Of a DNA stretch of 64,000 nucleotides, positions 44,443 to 55,880 are shown piece by piece. Position 1 is the stretch's first letter, and the number at the start of each line of letters is the position of its first letter. The translations under genes were made by a program, and so were the position numbers. The DNA is from Penicillium oxalicum (lineage: Eukaryota > Ascomycota > Eurotiomycetes > Eurotiales > Aspergillaceae): NCBI RefSeq assembly GCF_001723175.1, contig NC_064650.1, forward strand, positions 1,116,001-1,180,000. Direction: 5' to 3'. The notes beneath the pieces are model-generated. The model saw only the letters and a program-made list of their open reading frames with translations, was not told the origin of the DNA and ran no database searches.

Positions 44443-45615
44443 TTAAACTCCCATCGTATGATCATGCTCAATCCCAGGAGTGACGCTGGCGATAAATTTC
44501 AGAAAAACAACCAGGTATTGATCCACACGAATCGCCACCTGCTCCTCTTCGTCGGCTTGTAGAACCTCCCATTCATCACCACCATGTTGGGGCTGTGCAT
44601 GATCACTCAGTGACAAGCCTTTGGTGTTGTCGACAAGCCCCTCGAGCCCACTGCCGCCTCCAGCTTTTTGAATCTGACTGGCTTGCTCGCGTGACTGATT
44701 GTGTTTGAGCTTCTCCAGGCGAAGCTTCAACGCGGCATCTGCTCGATCCAGCATCGTCTTCATCACGGAAGCATGTCGACATGGGTGGACGGTAGCCATC
44801 TTCACGCTTCCGTCGAACCAGGGAAAGTCCTCCAGGGTGACGGTCTTGTCTTTATAGTCTCCAACGATATCCTCCATCATCAGATGAGGAGGCAGTGGTT
44901 CCGACGGAGACAGGTAGCCTGAAAGATAGAGACGTGGTGTCCGATAGAAGTTGGAATATGTGATATAGAGGGTATAAGTGCGAAGCGGTCTGGGGAACAA
45001 AGTGGGTTATTATCATTCCACAAGTCAGACATACACATCCATGGGGTGCTCTGGTTTGACTTACTGCGTTGTCCCAGAGTCCCCCGCAGGCTCTCGGATG
45101 ATGGCTTCCTCGTCATCATCGTCATCTTCCATGTCGGGAATCTCGTCTTCCTCTTCTTGCTCCCCCAGGTTGCCAGATTCATCTACCGTCCTCACATCCC
45201 GGATCTTTGCCTCTTGCATGTCACGGTCTGCGATGGTATCACGGCCACCTCCAGTCCGCAACCACCCCTCGTCTCCATTTGCGTCTCTTGTGTCCCCCTC
45301 GGCCTCTCCAGCAAGCATATCTCGCACGATTTCATCTTCGCGGCCCGCGTCTCCAGCGAAGTTGTCATTAAGCCTTCGATGGCAGGGCACGCCACGCGTC
45401 ACGAGGAACTGTTTCCCGGGGGGAAGATACGAGACTCGTTTTGCTGGACTGGATGCGTCCCCCCAGGACCACGTTGGGAACTTGTAGACTAGGTAGTCGC
45501 CCGCGAGGACAAACTCCTCGGGAGTGATCTGTCCTGTCGTGCGGAAGGTGGATGTCCGGGAGACCGGGGCCAGGCGATCGCGCCAGGTCGACAGTGTAGA
45601 GTGGAAAATGTTCAT
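44443..45615 (-). CDS. atg3: Autophagy E2-like enzyme ATG3
   Basis: Exons 45615-45065 and 44989-44443 give 365 residues. Atg3 conjugates Atg8 to phosphatidylethanolamine. The N-terminus is highly characteristic: an amphipathic start, then [27 protein letters not shown] and [19 protein letters not shown]. An acidic disordered insert ([19 protein letters not shown]) recruits Atg7/Atg12 partners in this family. The E2 core includes [20 protein letters not shown] and the HPC catalytic motif with Cys254. A W-E-V-L motif at 324-327 is a good Atg8-interacting motif. The end [13 protein letters not shown] is the conserved tail. The single intron splits the codon for Gln184. Confidence 0.97.
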
Positions 45616-46861
45616 TGTTGCATACGTAGGATAGGATCTATGGTGCTACAAAGAGGGAGGGAGAGGGGAAAAGTGTAAAAGTAGGTGAAGATAACATTGG
45701 GGGAGTTGGAGATCCTCAGGCGGGGGAATCTTGATAAGCGGTGGGGCACATGATCGGCCCCGCGTGAGCTCACTTGAGTTTCCGCTTGTCTTTCAATCGA
45801 TTTGCGGCTGTGACGTGGAAGTCATCTTGGGCTGTCTTGCAACCTCCTCTGGCATGCGCCGGTCACTTTTCGGAGCCACACGTCATGAGCAGGTCTCATG
45901 TGAAAACTCCTGGACCATATATCGAGTGTTCCTCTTTTTTCTTTCCCCTTGTCTCCTTTCTTTCTACGTATGACCCAAATATAGACGTAGTCTAGTGTAC
46001 ATTCTGCCCCGATCCGTCTTGTACCACGTGTCGAGGAGTCAAGCCTGGAGATTCAACTAGGCACTGCAGCTCTGGAGGCTCCCGTCAATATTGGTGACAT
46101 TGGGGTGTTGTTCGCCTCGACTTGTACCTGACTCGTTCCCTGAAGATCGGGTTCCATTATATTAACTATATATTTGTCACCCAAGCTCTTGGCCTCCAAA
46201 CTCATCTATTCTTCCTCGGCCATCTCTCCCCACCTACTAAATGCACTATTTTTGTTTCAACTCTGACCTACTGACCACAGAAGTAGTAATTGAGAGCTCG
46301 CCTCCATTGATATCCCCCGACTCTCCATTTTCTTGGAAATGCCTCGCTGGGCACTTCAAATCAGCCCATAGTGTGCTGACCTACAGTAGTCAAGAGAAAG
46401 ACTGGAAATTCTCCAGTTGATACCGTATTGAATCTGATTGCTATTCGTTTTGAAGAGAAGACGCATTTAGAAAGATCATCAATTTGTTTCTTGGTCGTTT
46501 ACCATTGATTCCATGGGATTCAACATTTTCGGGTGCCTTCTCCCTCTGGGGCCCTGCTCTAATTTGAGAGCAAATGGCCGAACTGGTACTTTTTCATTTT
46601 CAAACGCTTGGAATTGAGGTGCTGACAGTCTTGCACATGGGGCGACGGGACGTTTGAGGGTGCAGACCGCGACTTCAATCCAATGCGTCGCCATCAAGAG
46701 CTCTCGGTTGGATCTCACCTGAGACAATCGAGGGTCGGGCTCTGTGTTGATCGGTCTGGCCATCTTTTGGGATAGATTGTTGTGTACCACGGCCGCTTTG
46801 AAATGATCCGTACGAGTTATGAAGTCTCGTCGATCAAGAATCTCCTCCTGCATGGGATGGC
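45616..46861. other. Intergenic region, ATG3 promoter / cyclin 3' flank
   Basis: ATG3 starts at the left edge and the cyclin ends at the right edge. AT-rich TATTAACTATATATTTG lies near 46159-46176. The 128-codon frame at 46479-46865 lacks a domain and ends in the cyclin stop region. No gene was supported. Confidence 0.4.
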
Positions 46862-47829
46862 TCATTCCCCTTCATCCATCAGCAGTCTGCGCTCGATTTC
46901 CGCATCGACCTCGTCGGTCACCATGGGAATTGTCTTGCCCTTCCACACCTCCATTTCTCTGCGCAAAAACCCCTCCGTGCTCTGCATGGCGACGACTAGA
47001 AAGCCCAGTTCCTCTCGATCGACGTCAAACACTTCCCACCACTCCCCGTCCACTAGCTTGACGCCCTTTTCGCGGGTGGCCAGATAGATAGCTGCCACTG
47101 CAAGCGCGTTCGGCTGATGCGTGACATACAGTAACTGCGGCGAGAGAAGTGCTGCGTTGAGTTGTTCGAGGGCCCTCCGTGAGACGGCGGGGTTATTCAC
47201 GCCGAGAGTCTGGAGGTAGGTGAGTGCAATGGTGTGGGGCAGGGCCACATGCGTGTCGAAGCCAAGTGTCCGGAGAATGACCGATTCGATGCGCAACAGT
47301 ACCAACCGGCCAGCCTGGTAAGCCCCTTCGGAGAGAATATAATCGTCTGAAGCAGGTGGCTGCTTGGGAGCACCTTGCGGGTTTACGAACCACAGAGGCG
47401 ATGCCTCCGGTGATGACAGTAAATGATAGACGTTGAGAATGGAGCGCGGTGACGTGGGCTGAAAGGATAACTTGGCCGTCAAGTACAGAGCGGCTGCGGA
47501 TATGTCCTGTGAGAAATCCAAGGTGAGAACCCGAACTCCCAATGTCATGATGCGATCACAAATATAGTCACCTTGGCCGAGTAGATTCGCAGGCTCCCGC
47601 CTTCGGCACCTAGCCAGAATCTCGTAAAGATCACGATCGCTTGGGCAATAATATCCTGCGAGAGGTGAAGCAAGACTCCAGCGGACTGTGTGAGTTGCGC
47701 GCCTGCGCAACGAACCGACGTCTCGAGCTCGGATGGCACGCCATCAATTGACGAGGATGACGTGGAGAGCTGCTCCGGGGTCGCCAGCGCGTTCGAAATG
47801 TGCTTCAAGCCAGCATTTCTTTGGGCCAT
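46862..47829 (-). CDS. Cyclin-domain protein (CCNQ/cyclin-L-like)
   Basis: Exons 47829-47572 and 47506-46862 give 300 residues. The first cyclin box holds LSQDIIAQAIVIFTRFWL and DISAAALYLTAKLSFQ. A longer linker, then VLLRIESVILRTLGFDTHVA and PHTIALTYLQTL, begins the second half; HQPNALAVAAIYLATREKGV and DGEWWEVFDVD complete it. The layout fits transcriptional cyclins of the L/K/Q type rather than mitotic cyclins, with a helix rich in Arg/Glu at the end. The closest named relative by eye is CCNQ (FAM58), a CDK10 partner in animals; this assignment is tentative. The intron is 65 nt and phase 0. Confidence 0.8.
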
Positions 47830-49487
47830 TGTTGCGCAGAGCTCGTCAAGACGGAGAAAAATAGATACACTGGTGTTGCTGAGCTGCTAGATTGGCCCTT
47901 GACACTGCCGGTTCGGCGGCCGGAGATCCGACCAGAGGGAAAAGTTGGGAGGGAGAAGCTCCGACGAGGCGGCCCACTCAGCGATCCCTTCCGAGTCGAA
48001 CAAACATGAAGCTGAAGTTCTGGTCCGCTTTACTTCTAGGTAGCCCAGCGGTTATTGTCATACCTGTCGAACCCAGACAGCTGTTTGTGGGGACGATCAC
48101 GACGCATTTTCACTCTCCGAGTCTCTACGGTGTGACCCACGTCCGCTCCAACATGGTTAAATGACGGCACCAGACCAAGAGATCCTCGTCAATTCATCGG
48201 CATCGTTCTGCCAACGGCATGACATCAGACCCTTCAGCATGTCCGTAGTCCCAGAAACGTTTTGAATCACCGCCACTTTTGATGGCGAGTCCACAGATCC
48301 ACTGCCGGGGGAGTGTACACGTACTGATGTATAATGCGCAGTCCCGCCTGAGGTTGGGCTGCTCCATGTTTAGGCACTAGAACCGCTTCGTTCTTGAAGG
48401 TATAGGAGCGATGAATGAGTGCCCATAGGTAGGTAGATGGAACTACGGGTATAATAATATATCACGCAGCGTATTACACAGGTGAACGGACTGAAGGTTG
48501 CTACGTGCTATCAAACCGGACTCGGTAGTCGAGGTTTATAGAGGAACTGGTCCAATCTACTTCCACTTAACCTGGTTAGTAGTCTAACGGTCGGAGAGGG
48601 GCGTTTCATTCAGTGGACTAGGTTGAATGAGTTGTCTTTCTATTTCATTTTCGAGGTCTTTCCAATTCTCACCACGGTTGATAAACTTCCGTTAGGCAGG
48701 GAAAAGAGTCAGACAGACCTACAACCTTGTAGAAAATGGCGTTACGCATCGCACACGCTTCGGTTGATCGGGCTGGTCTAGTATCATCTATGGGCACCAA
48801 TGTCATAGGCGCTTGGCCAGTCACATGAAAGTCCTGGACAGCCCCAATCTACAACCAAGCCGACCAGAGCATCACGTCCTACTGCAGCGTGCAGCGTGCA
48901 GAGTGCAGTCCCATCAATCATGGAATTCGATCTTCCAGCAGCCACCTGCAGGATTGAAATGTGCCCCTGGTGCGCAATGGTGGAAGCACATGTGGATCCT
49001 CGGGGCTGGCCAGGGAGGGTAGAGCTTCAGCCGCCACCGCTCGGGCGACGGTTGGATCGGAGGCATGTTTATTTGTCCAGCCTCCTAATTGTTGTCCTTA
49101 ACGCTGTGTTCTGGTGGCAACTATCACCGTCTACTGTTCCACCAGAGCCCGAAAGACAGCTAACCTCCCCCCCCCTCCCCCCGATCAATTTGACCAGAGA
49201 AGAGGGACTGTCTCTTGCTGGACTTTGTCTCTTTTGTCCTGCCCTCGTCGCGTTCTCTGCTCCGCCGAGTCTCCTCTTTATTGATTACATACCTCTCCTG
49301 CGGGGCGCTTCTCTCGAAAAGGGCCATTGGAGCTCTGCACGCTGCTTTCTGACCCTTGTATCACACACGCAGTCTTGCTCTTGCAACCTTCCTTTCTCTC
49401 TGGACTTTGGCCTTTTTTCATCATCATCTCTGCGTTTGGTGGTAGCCAACATCAAGTGCGCGTCGGTGCCGACACTGAACGGCTACC
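47830..49487. other. Intergenic region upstream of the coiled-coil gene
   Basis: This 1.66 kb stretch contains the cyclin promoter and the 5' side of the next gene. A C-rich run lies at 49166-49182 and a pyrimidine-rich part at 49200-49430, which looks like promoter/5' UTR. A 53-codon ATG frame at 48006-48164 starts like a signal peptide (MKLKFWSALLLGSPAVIV) but is unsupported. The long open frame across 48896-49640 has an amino-acid composition unlike coding sequence before 49640. Confidence 0.45.
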
Positions 49488-50836
49488 ATGTCTTCACATA
49501 CATCACAGTCTTCGATCACCCTACATTCCGATGCGTCATTGCGGTCTCAAGAAGGCGTTGCCTCGTCACCCCTAAGGTCGGCGATCGCAATGCCCCGGAC
49601 GAAAGCCGATTTCGCACTCTCCCCTCCCATCGTCGATCGAATACAGAGTATATTGCTCGCCCCCCTGTATTTGACAATCCTGCGCACAATCCGACCTCCG
49701 ACGACCATTTTCTCCGATCGCAAGCTGCACCTGTCTGGATGGAAACGTTTCCTAAAAAGAAGCTCGAAGCACGCGCCCGCATCCTTTCAGATTGGTTTCA
49801 AGGTAAAAACGACACAGGTGAATCCGACACCAACATGCGATCTGGTACCGCAGGGGGACACACGAGGAAGAACTCCACCCCGGTGGCAGGAAGATTCTCC
49901 TTTTTCGGTCTGCGTCGGACTGCCGAACCGAGTTTCCAAATCCCCGAGCCCGCGGAAGATGAACTCTTGAATCTCGACCTCGAAGCAGCTCTGTCTTTGC
50001 CAGAGATCGACACGAATCCCGAAGAAGCCATGAACAATCTCCGTGACCAGGCCTCCACCGTGCTGCATCGCATGCAGGAAGCCTATAAACAAAGGACCTT
50101 TGCAATGCACCAAGCGTTGGCTGATCGAGATGAGAAGCTTGAGGAGCTCGAGGAGACACGTGCGCGGGTGGATCACCTCAAAATGCAATTGGATGGCATG
50201 GCTGCCAAGGTCATGGATCAGGAGAGGGCCATGAAAGCCATGGCCGACGATTTAGAACGAGAGAAGAATTTGCGACAGCGTGAACAGTCTTCTAGCCGGG
50301 GTCTGACTATGCGGACGGTTGCTTCCGAGGAAGACAACGCGTCGCTCGTGCTTCAGGCTCCTCATCGCAACAGCAAGCGTACCAGCCACGGGACCTTCGC
50401 CAGTGATTCCGGCTTTGAGTCGGGGGACGAAAGCGTGACCGACAGCATCTTTTCGAACAAAGAGTCTCTGGAGTCTCCGACATCTACGATAGCCGCTCCA
50501 TCCCAGAATCTCTCCCATCTCGTCATGTCTGCTACCTCCCCAGTGCCGGCGTCGAACCCATCGACGCCGACTCAGAAAACCCTCAACGCCCCTGGCGCAA
50601 ATCTCACGCCTGCGCGCTCATCGGCCTATGAGCGAGTCATCAAGGGAATCGCTTCCACCCGATTTGGTGGCTCTCTGGTGGGCAATACGAACCCGTGCAA
50701 TATCTGCCATGGCGTACCTTCCTCGGAAGCCTGGAGTGTCATGGGTATCTTGAAAGACGAAAACCGGGGCCTCAAGTCGCGCCTTGGGGAACTTGAATTA
50801 GTGATCGATGATTGCTTGGGGCTGGTTGGCCCTTGA
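49488..50836 (+). CDS. Coiled-coil protein with C-terminal CxxC, apparent one-base frame break
   Basis: The start ATG at 49488 (ACCATGT context) opens a Ser-rich N-terminus, MSSHTSQSSITLHSDASL, that runs to FALSPPIVD at about 49637. The remaining protein is in the next frame: TEYIARPPVFDNPAHN, then VWMETFPKKKLEARARILSD, a disordered part, GRFSFFGLRR and PAEDELLNLDLEAAL. A coiled coil of about 90 residues follows (QASTVLHRMQEAYKQRTFAM onward). The C-terminus holds NPCNICHG and ENRGLKSRLGELELVID. One missing base near 49638 would join both parts. No intron of plausible size can do so. It could be a sequencing error, a strain mutation, or translation from Met at 49739. I do not recognise a named family; the coiled coil alone does not justify a SEC2 assignment. 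Confidence 0.65.
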
Positions 50837-51618
50837 GACTGGCGTGGTGCTCAATAACGCCTCATTCTCAACTGGTTCTTTCTCCTTGATCACGGGTGAT
50901 CAACCGAAGGAAGAAGAGTTGGGATATATCCAAATAGATTATTACATAGACAAATTTACCGTGCGACAGCTGCTTGCTAGAAGCCTGCGCTACATATTTG
51001 CAATTCTCGCCATCAAATGCCTGGGGTGAATTCTAGCAGCTACCTTACGACCGGGCACTACCTCTGCTTTGATGGCAAGTAGACGTAGATCGACTCTTAT
51101 CGAGGTTCGTCGCTTCCAGCCCGTGGCGAGTTTTGTGGGGATGCATACCTCCCAAAGCTCGGGGCCATGTCTCACCGGCGTACACACCTGATGGTACACT
51201 GTGAAGGACAACGTTCCCTTTTCGAGTCGTTGGGATGTTCGGTTGTCTGAAAATATAGACCTGAACGAGATAATAACACCATTTCGTTAACATCGCCCTC
51301 GCAGTGCTTCACTGCCTCCTACTTCATTATTTGGTGTGGATCATTTGATTGGGTTGGGCTGCCGCTGGGTTGAGGTGTGCGTTGCGGCGAAGACCAAGTG
51401 GCCTTAATTAGCGCGAAGCGAAAAGTGGCCAGCGAGACGCTTCCCGTCCCTCCCTCTTCCCCATCTTTTCCATCCCGACCACCTCTTCCTCTTCTCCCTT
51501 CCCCTTCCCTTCTCCTTTTCCTTCTTCTTAGCTTCTTCAATCCTCTGATACACCAGCTGGCTCGCATCACCAGCTTTTCCTTTTTGCTTTTCGCCGGATT
51601 GGGAGGAAGACAGTCACC
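50837..51618. other. Intergenic region, SEC61 promoter
   Basis: The right half contains a long pyrimidine tract (51441-51530) just before the SEC61 ATG. The left half holds the 3' flank of the coiled-coil gene. No RNA gene was seen. Confidence 0.45.
51441..51530 (+). promoter_or_regulatory. Pyrimidine-rich tract upstream of SEC61
   Basis: About 90 bases on the plus strand are almost entirely C and T, ending about 90 bp before the ATG. CT-rich tracts next to the transcription start are common in strongly expressed filamentous-fungal genes. A similar tract precedes pyroA. Confidence 0.55.
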
Positions 51619-53363
51619 ATGAGCGGCCGTGAGTTCTCCCACCATGCTCCCCAGAAGTCGCTCAGCACGCGATCGTCACAACCGACCGATCATCGATCTC
51701 AATGGCATCGAAAATACTGACAAAGCATTGCAGTACGCTTTCTTGATCTGATCAAGCCCTTCACGCCCCTCCTCCCGGAGGTGGCGGCGCCTGAAACCAA
51801 GGTGCCCTTCAACCAGAAGCTGATGTGGACGGGTGTACGTGACTCCTGAACATGATACTTTGCGCATCTCGCGCAATCACGGGAAAGACTGACACCAGTG
51901 GTCTTTTTAGTTGACTCTCCTGATCTTCCTGGTCATGAGCCAAATGCCTCTGTACGGTATTGTGTCGTCAGACACTTCCGACCCCCTGTACTGGCTGCGT
52001 ATGATGCTGGCCAGTAACCGGGGTACGCTGATGGAGCTGGGTATTACCCCCATCATCTCCTCCGGCATGGTCTTCCAGGTATGTAAACCAGAATAAGGGC
52101 ACTCTCGCTTCATCAAGCATTCAAGCTCACAAGTTCCCATTTCTTAGCTCCTTGCCGGAACCCACCTCATCGACGTCAACCTGGACCTCAAGACCGACCG
52201 TGAGCTCTACCAGACTGCCCAGAAGCTCTTCGCCATCATTCTTTCCTTCGGACAAGCCTGTGTCTACGTCCTGACTGGTCTCTACGGTCAGCCTAGCGAC
52301 CTTGGCGCCGGTATCTGTGTTCTCCTGATCGTTCAGCTGGTTGTGGCTGGTCTTGTTGTTATTCTCCTGGACGAGCTCCTCCAGAAGGGCTACGGTCTTG
52401 GCAGCGGTATCTCGCTGTTCATTGCAACCAACATCTGCGAGTCTATCGTCTGGAAGGCTTTCTCCCCCACGACTATCAACACCGGCCGTGGTCCCGAGTT
52501 CGAGGGCGCCATCATCGCGCTGTTCCACCTCCTTCTGACTTGGCCCGACAAGCAGCGTGCCCTGTACGAGGCCTTCTATCGCCAGAACCTGCCCAACGTG
52601 ATGAACCTGCTGGCCACCCTTCTGGTCTTCGCCGCGGTTATCTATCTGCAGGGCTTCCGTGTTGAGATCCCCGTCAAGTCCGCCCGTCAGCGTGGCATGC
52701 GTGGCTCTTACCCCGTCCGTCTCTTCTACACCTCCAACATGCCCATCATGCTCCAGTCCGCTCTCAGCTCCAACGTTTTCCTCATTTCCCAAATGCTGTA
52801 CTCTCGCTTCTCCGACAACCTCTTGGTCCGCCTTCTCGGAGTCTGGGAGCCTCGTGAGGGATCCGCTCAGCTGTACGCTGCCTCCGGTATCGCCTATTAC
52901 ATGTCTCCTCCCTTGAACTTCAAGGAGGCTCTTCTCGACCCCATCCACACTGCTGTTTACATCGCCTTCATGCTCGTCGCCTGTGCCCTCTTCTCCAAGA
53001 CTTGGATTGAGGTCTCCGGCTCCGCTCCCCGTGATGTCGCCAAGCAGCTGAAGGATCAGGGTCTCGTCATGTCTGGTCACCGTGAGCAGAGCATGTACAA
53101 GGAGCTCAAGCGTGTCATTCCCACTGCGGCCGCCTTCGGCGGTGCCTGCATTGGTGCTCTTTCCGTCGCCTCTGACCTCCTTGGTGCCCTTGGTAGCGGC
53201 ACTGGTATTCTCCTTGCTGTCACGTGAGTTACGCATCTTTGCCTTGGCCTCAACTTTTTGCTAACTCCAATCTCTTCACAGCATCATTTACGGATACTTT
53301 GAGATCGCCGCCCGTGAGGGTGACATCGGTGCCGGTCTGAAGGGCCTCGTCCCCGGCAGCTAA
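51619..53363 (+). CDS. sec61: Protein translocation channel SEC61 alpha
   Basis: Exons 51619-51628, 51734-51834, 51911-52078, 52148-53223 and 53282-53363 give 478 residues, the standard length. Sec61 alpha forms the ER translocon pore. Marks include [36 protein letters not shown] (first transmembrane helix), [19 protein letters not shown] and [19 protein letters not shown]. The cytosolic ribosome-binding loops are [20 protein letters not shown] and [20 protein letters not shown]. Ten hydrophobic helices fit the sequence. The first coding exon is 10 nt (Met-Ser-Gly plus one base). Codon use is strongly biased to C-ending codons, as expected for high expression. Confidence 0.98.
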
Positions 53364-54605
53364 ATGCACAGGCTGTCTTTTCTCTTTCCTTGCTGAGCAA
53401 TCTGATGGGCGGCTCCCTTCTTGGCCCCTTGTGACGGATGTTCTCGGCCATTTTGATCTTGTTTTTTTTCCTTCACTCTTCATCATACCTCCTGAGAGTG
53501 AAAATTTTTGGTGGATGGCTCGACTCGTGCAGAGTAGTCTGAACCCCCTCTCTTTGGCGGAACAAGATTGGGCACAGCACGAGGACGCAACGCGGAGACT
53601 GCACCCCGTTGTTGTCCCTGGGCCTAACGTCGCTGCACTTGGATTCTTGCACTGCAGGATCCGATAGGCACCACAACTTGGCGGAAGCCGATGGGAAGGG
53701 GTGTAGCCAGTCTGGTCATGGGCAGTCGAGCTATCAGCTTTGGATGAACCCTCACAGGAGGCGCTTGTAACCATATTTCATGTCCAAAAAATATACATTT
53801 TTCCAGTTCCTCGGATGATTCTCAAATAGGCACTCGGACGGTCGTGGTTGCATGTGTCGCACGCGCTAGATCGGGAGCATCTTCCAGTCGACGCCGCGGG
53901 TCCAACCTAATCACGTTGCCGGTTGATCGGCGCCGATAGTTTAAATCTGCATATCTCGATTTCTTTTCGCTGGAGAGAGGAGCACCGTACGTCTGATAGG
54001 CTCCATCAATGTGAGTCATACCTGGGCATCGGAACCGATCAGGACAACGTGGGCTCACCATCTGACAGTGCGCTAGATCGTCCGATCTGATATCGGGGAT
54101 GACGCCAGTCTTTTTGCCATTGGAATGTATGGTCAGGCACCAGTCTGAGATGCTGTAATAGAGTACTGTAATGAATCTGTATTCATCTCAATTGTAGAGT
54201 TCTGCTAGGTGTCTCATATATCTCCTTCTTGTCGGTCTTCTTATCTGCTTCGGCGACTGGCGACACTCTGCAGGCGATTGAAGGGCCCAGACTCTCGAGT
54301 CCGGGAGTGTCGTGACTCGTGGGTGTGGTCAGCTCCGGTTCTGCCATGTGCCAGTGGAAAGCACAGTTACAATACATACACGTCACAGTCTTTCAGCCTG
54401 CCGGTATCCTCGGACAACTTTCGCCCTCCGTGTAGTCTTGCGGCGAGCTTAAAGTTGCCAACGAGGGGCAGCTGGCTCCCCATTGGAGTGAGGCGAGATC
54501 GTAGGCGGGGGTGATGGCCAGAAGTTCCATACAGTTCGGGGCTTGACTAATGGGACTTTTTCACAAGGTTCGGGGCTGTCTGTCGGCGTAAGGTTGGACC
54601 CTGGT

Positions 54606-54612
54606 TGAGTCA
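54606..54612 (+). promoter_or_regulatory. GCN4/CpcA-type site (TGAGTCA) upstream of pyroA
   Basis: The core lies in CTGGTTGAGTCA, 158 bp before the pyroA ATG, the same 12-mer and distance as at argJ. The yeast homologue SNZ1 is induced under amino-acid starvation through Gcn4, which supports function here. Confidence 0.6.
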
Positions 54613-54640
54613 CGGACTTGACGAATATAATTGCCATCTT

Positions 54641-54738
54641 TGCCTCATTCCCTCTCCGATTACTCTTCTCATTCCTTTCCCATCCTTTAGATTCACCCCT
54701 CCTCTCTCACAAGTTCCCTCTCCCATCCCCGCTTTCCT
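54641..54738 (+). promoter_or_regulatory. Pyrimidine-rich tract upstream of pyroA
   Basis: Most bases between the TGAGTCA site and the ATG are C or T, ending about 25 bp before the start codon. This is likely core promoter and 5' UTR. Confidence 0.5.
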
Positions 54739-54763
54739 CGGAACAATCATTATTTCCTACACA

Positions 54764-55880
54764 ATGGCTCAGCAGAACGGTACTCCCAGCAATGACTTCA
54801 CTGTCAAGGCTGGCCTTGCGCAGATGCTGAAGGGTGGCGTGATCATGGACGTCGTCAACGCAGAGCAGGTATGTGGGCTCGACGCAATGGCTCTCAGGTG
54901 GTCAATTGACGGTACCACGGGGAACCCAACGCTAACAAGTGGGTTTGATACCAGGCTCGCATTGCTGAGGAGGCCGGCGCTGCCGCCGTCATGGCTCTTG
55001 AACGCGTGCCCGCTGATATTCGTGTTGAGGGTGGCGTTGCCCGTATGTCTGACCCTGCCATGATCAAGGAGATCATGGAGGCTGTTACCATTCCCGTCAT
55101 GGCCAAGGCTCGCATTGGTCACTTTGTTGAATGTCAGGTATGTTGCGACACATGTCCGCTCACCGGTGAGCTGGCCGGGAGTCGTGGATATGACGAGGTG
55201 GGGCTGTCCAGAACGCTAACCGGTCTTTTTTTTTCTCTCCCCGCGATTAGATTCTCGAGGCGATCGGTGTCGACTACATTGATGAGTCCGAGGTTCTCAC
55301 CCCTGCCGACGATGTTTACCACGTTACCAAGTCCACATTCAAGGTCCCCTTCGTTTGCGGTTGCCGCAACCTCGGTGAGGCCCTGCGCCGTATCTCCGAG
55401 GGCGCTGCCATGATTCGCACCAAGGGCGAGGCCGGTACTGGCGATGTCGTCGAGGCTGTGAAGCACATGCGCACTGTCAACTCTCAGATTGCCCGTGCTC
55501 GTGCCATTCTCCAGAGTGCTGCCGATCCCGAGCCGGAGCTGCGTGCCTACGCCCGCGAGCTCGAGGCTCCCTACGAGTTGCTTCGTCAGGCGGCGGAATT
55601 GGGCCGTCTGCCCGTTGTCAACTTCGCCGCTGGCGGTGTTGCCACTCCTGCCGATGCGGCGCTGATGATGCAGCTGGGCTGCGACGGTGTCTTTGTCGGT
55701 TCCGGAATCTTCAAGTCCGGTGATGCCAAGAAGCGCGCGAAGGCTATCGTTCAGGCCGTCACTCACCACAAGGATGCCAAGGTTCTCGCCGAGGTCAGCG
55801 AGGGTCTCGGTGAAGCCATGGTTGGTATCAACGTGCAAAGGATGCCCGAAGGAGACAAGATGGCCGGCCGTGGCTGGTAA
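54764..55880 (+). CDS. pyroA: Pyridoxal 5'-phosphate synthase subunit PyroA (PdxS/SNZ1)
   Basis: Exons 54764-54868, 54955-55137 and 55251-55880 give 305 residues. PdxS combines ribose-5-phosphate, glyceraldehyde-3-phosphate and ammonia from PdxT/SNO to make vitamin B6. The (beta/alpha)8 barrel is nearly fully conserved: [66 protein letters not shown] and [16 protein letters not shown]. The catalytic residues corresponding to bacterial Asp24, Lys81 and Lys149 are Asp29, Lys86 and Lys154. The C-terminal [20 protein letters not shown] and FVGSGIFKS bind phosphate. No PdxT gene lies in the window. Promoter features suggest starvation control. Confidence 0.98.

Larger units (their letters stand above)
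53364..54763. other. Intergenic region, SEC61 / pyroA
   Basis: This 1.4 kb holds the SEC61 3' flank and pyroA promoter. Frames at 53250-54514 have no domains. The regulatory site at 54606 and a CT tract at 54641-54738 are listed separately. Confidence 0.45.

Noticed and set aside
48896..49487. Open frame continuing upstream of the coiled-coil gene (646 codons in all)
   Set aside because: Before about 49640 the composition is Cys/Leu/Ser-rich and arises from CT-rich promoter-like sequence. The frame has no ATG at its start, and frame A from 49488 reads as typical coding sequence.
52127..53236. 369-codon minus-strand frame opposite SEC61
   Set aside because: It is antisense to a strongly biased SEC61 exon. 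The sequence is repetitive Gly/Glu/Val without a domain.
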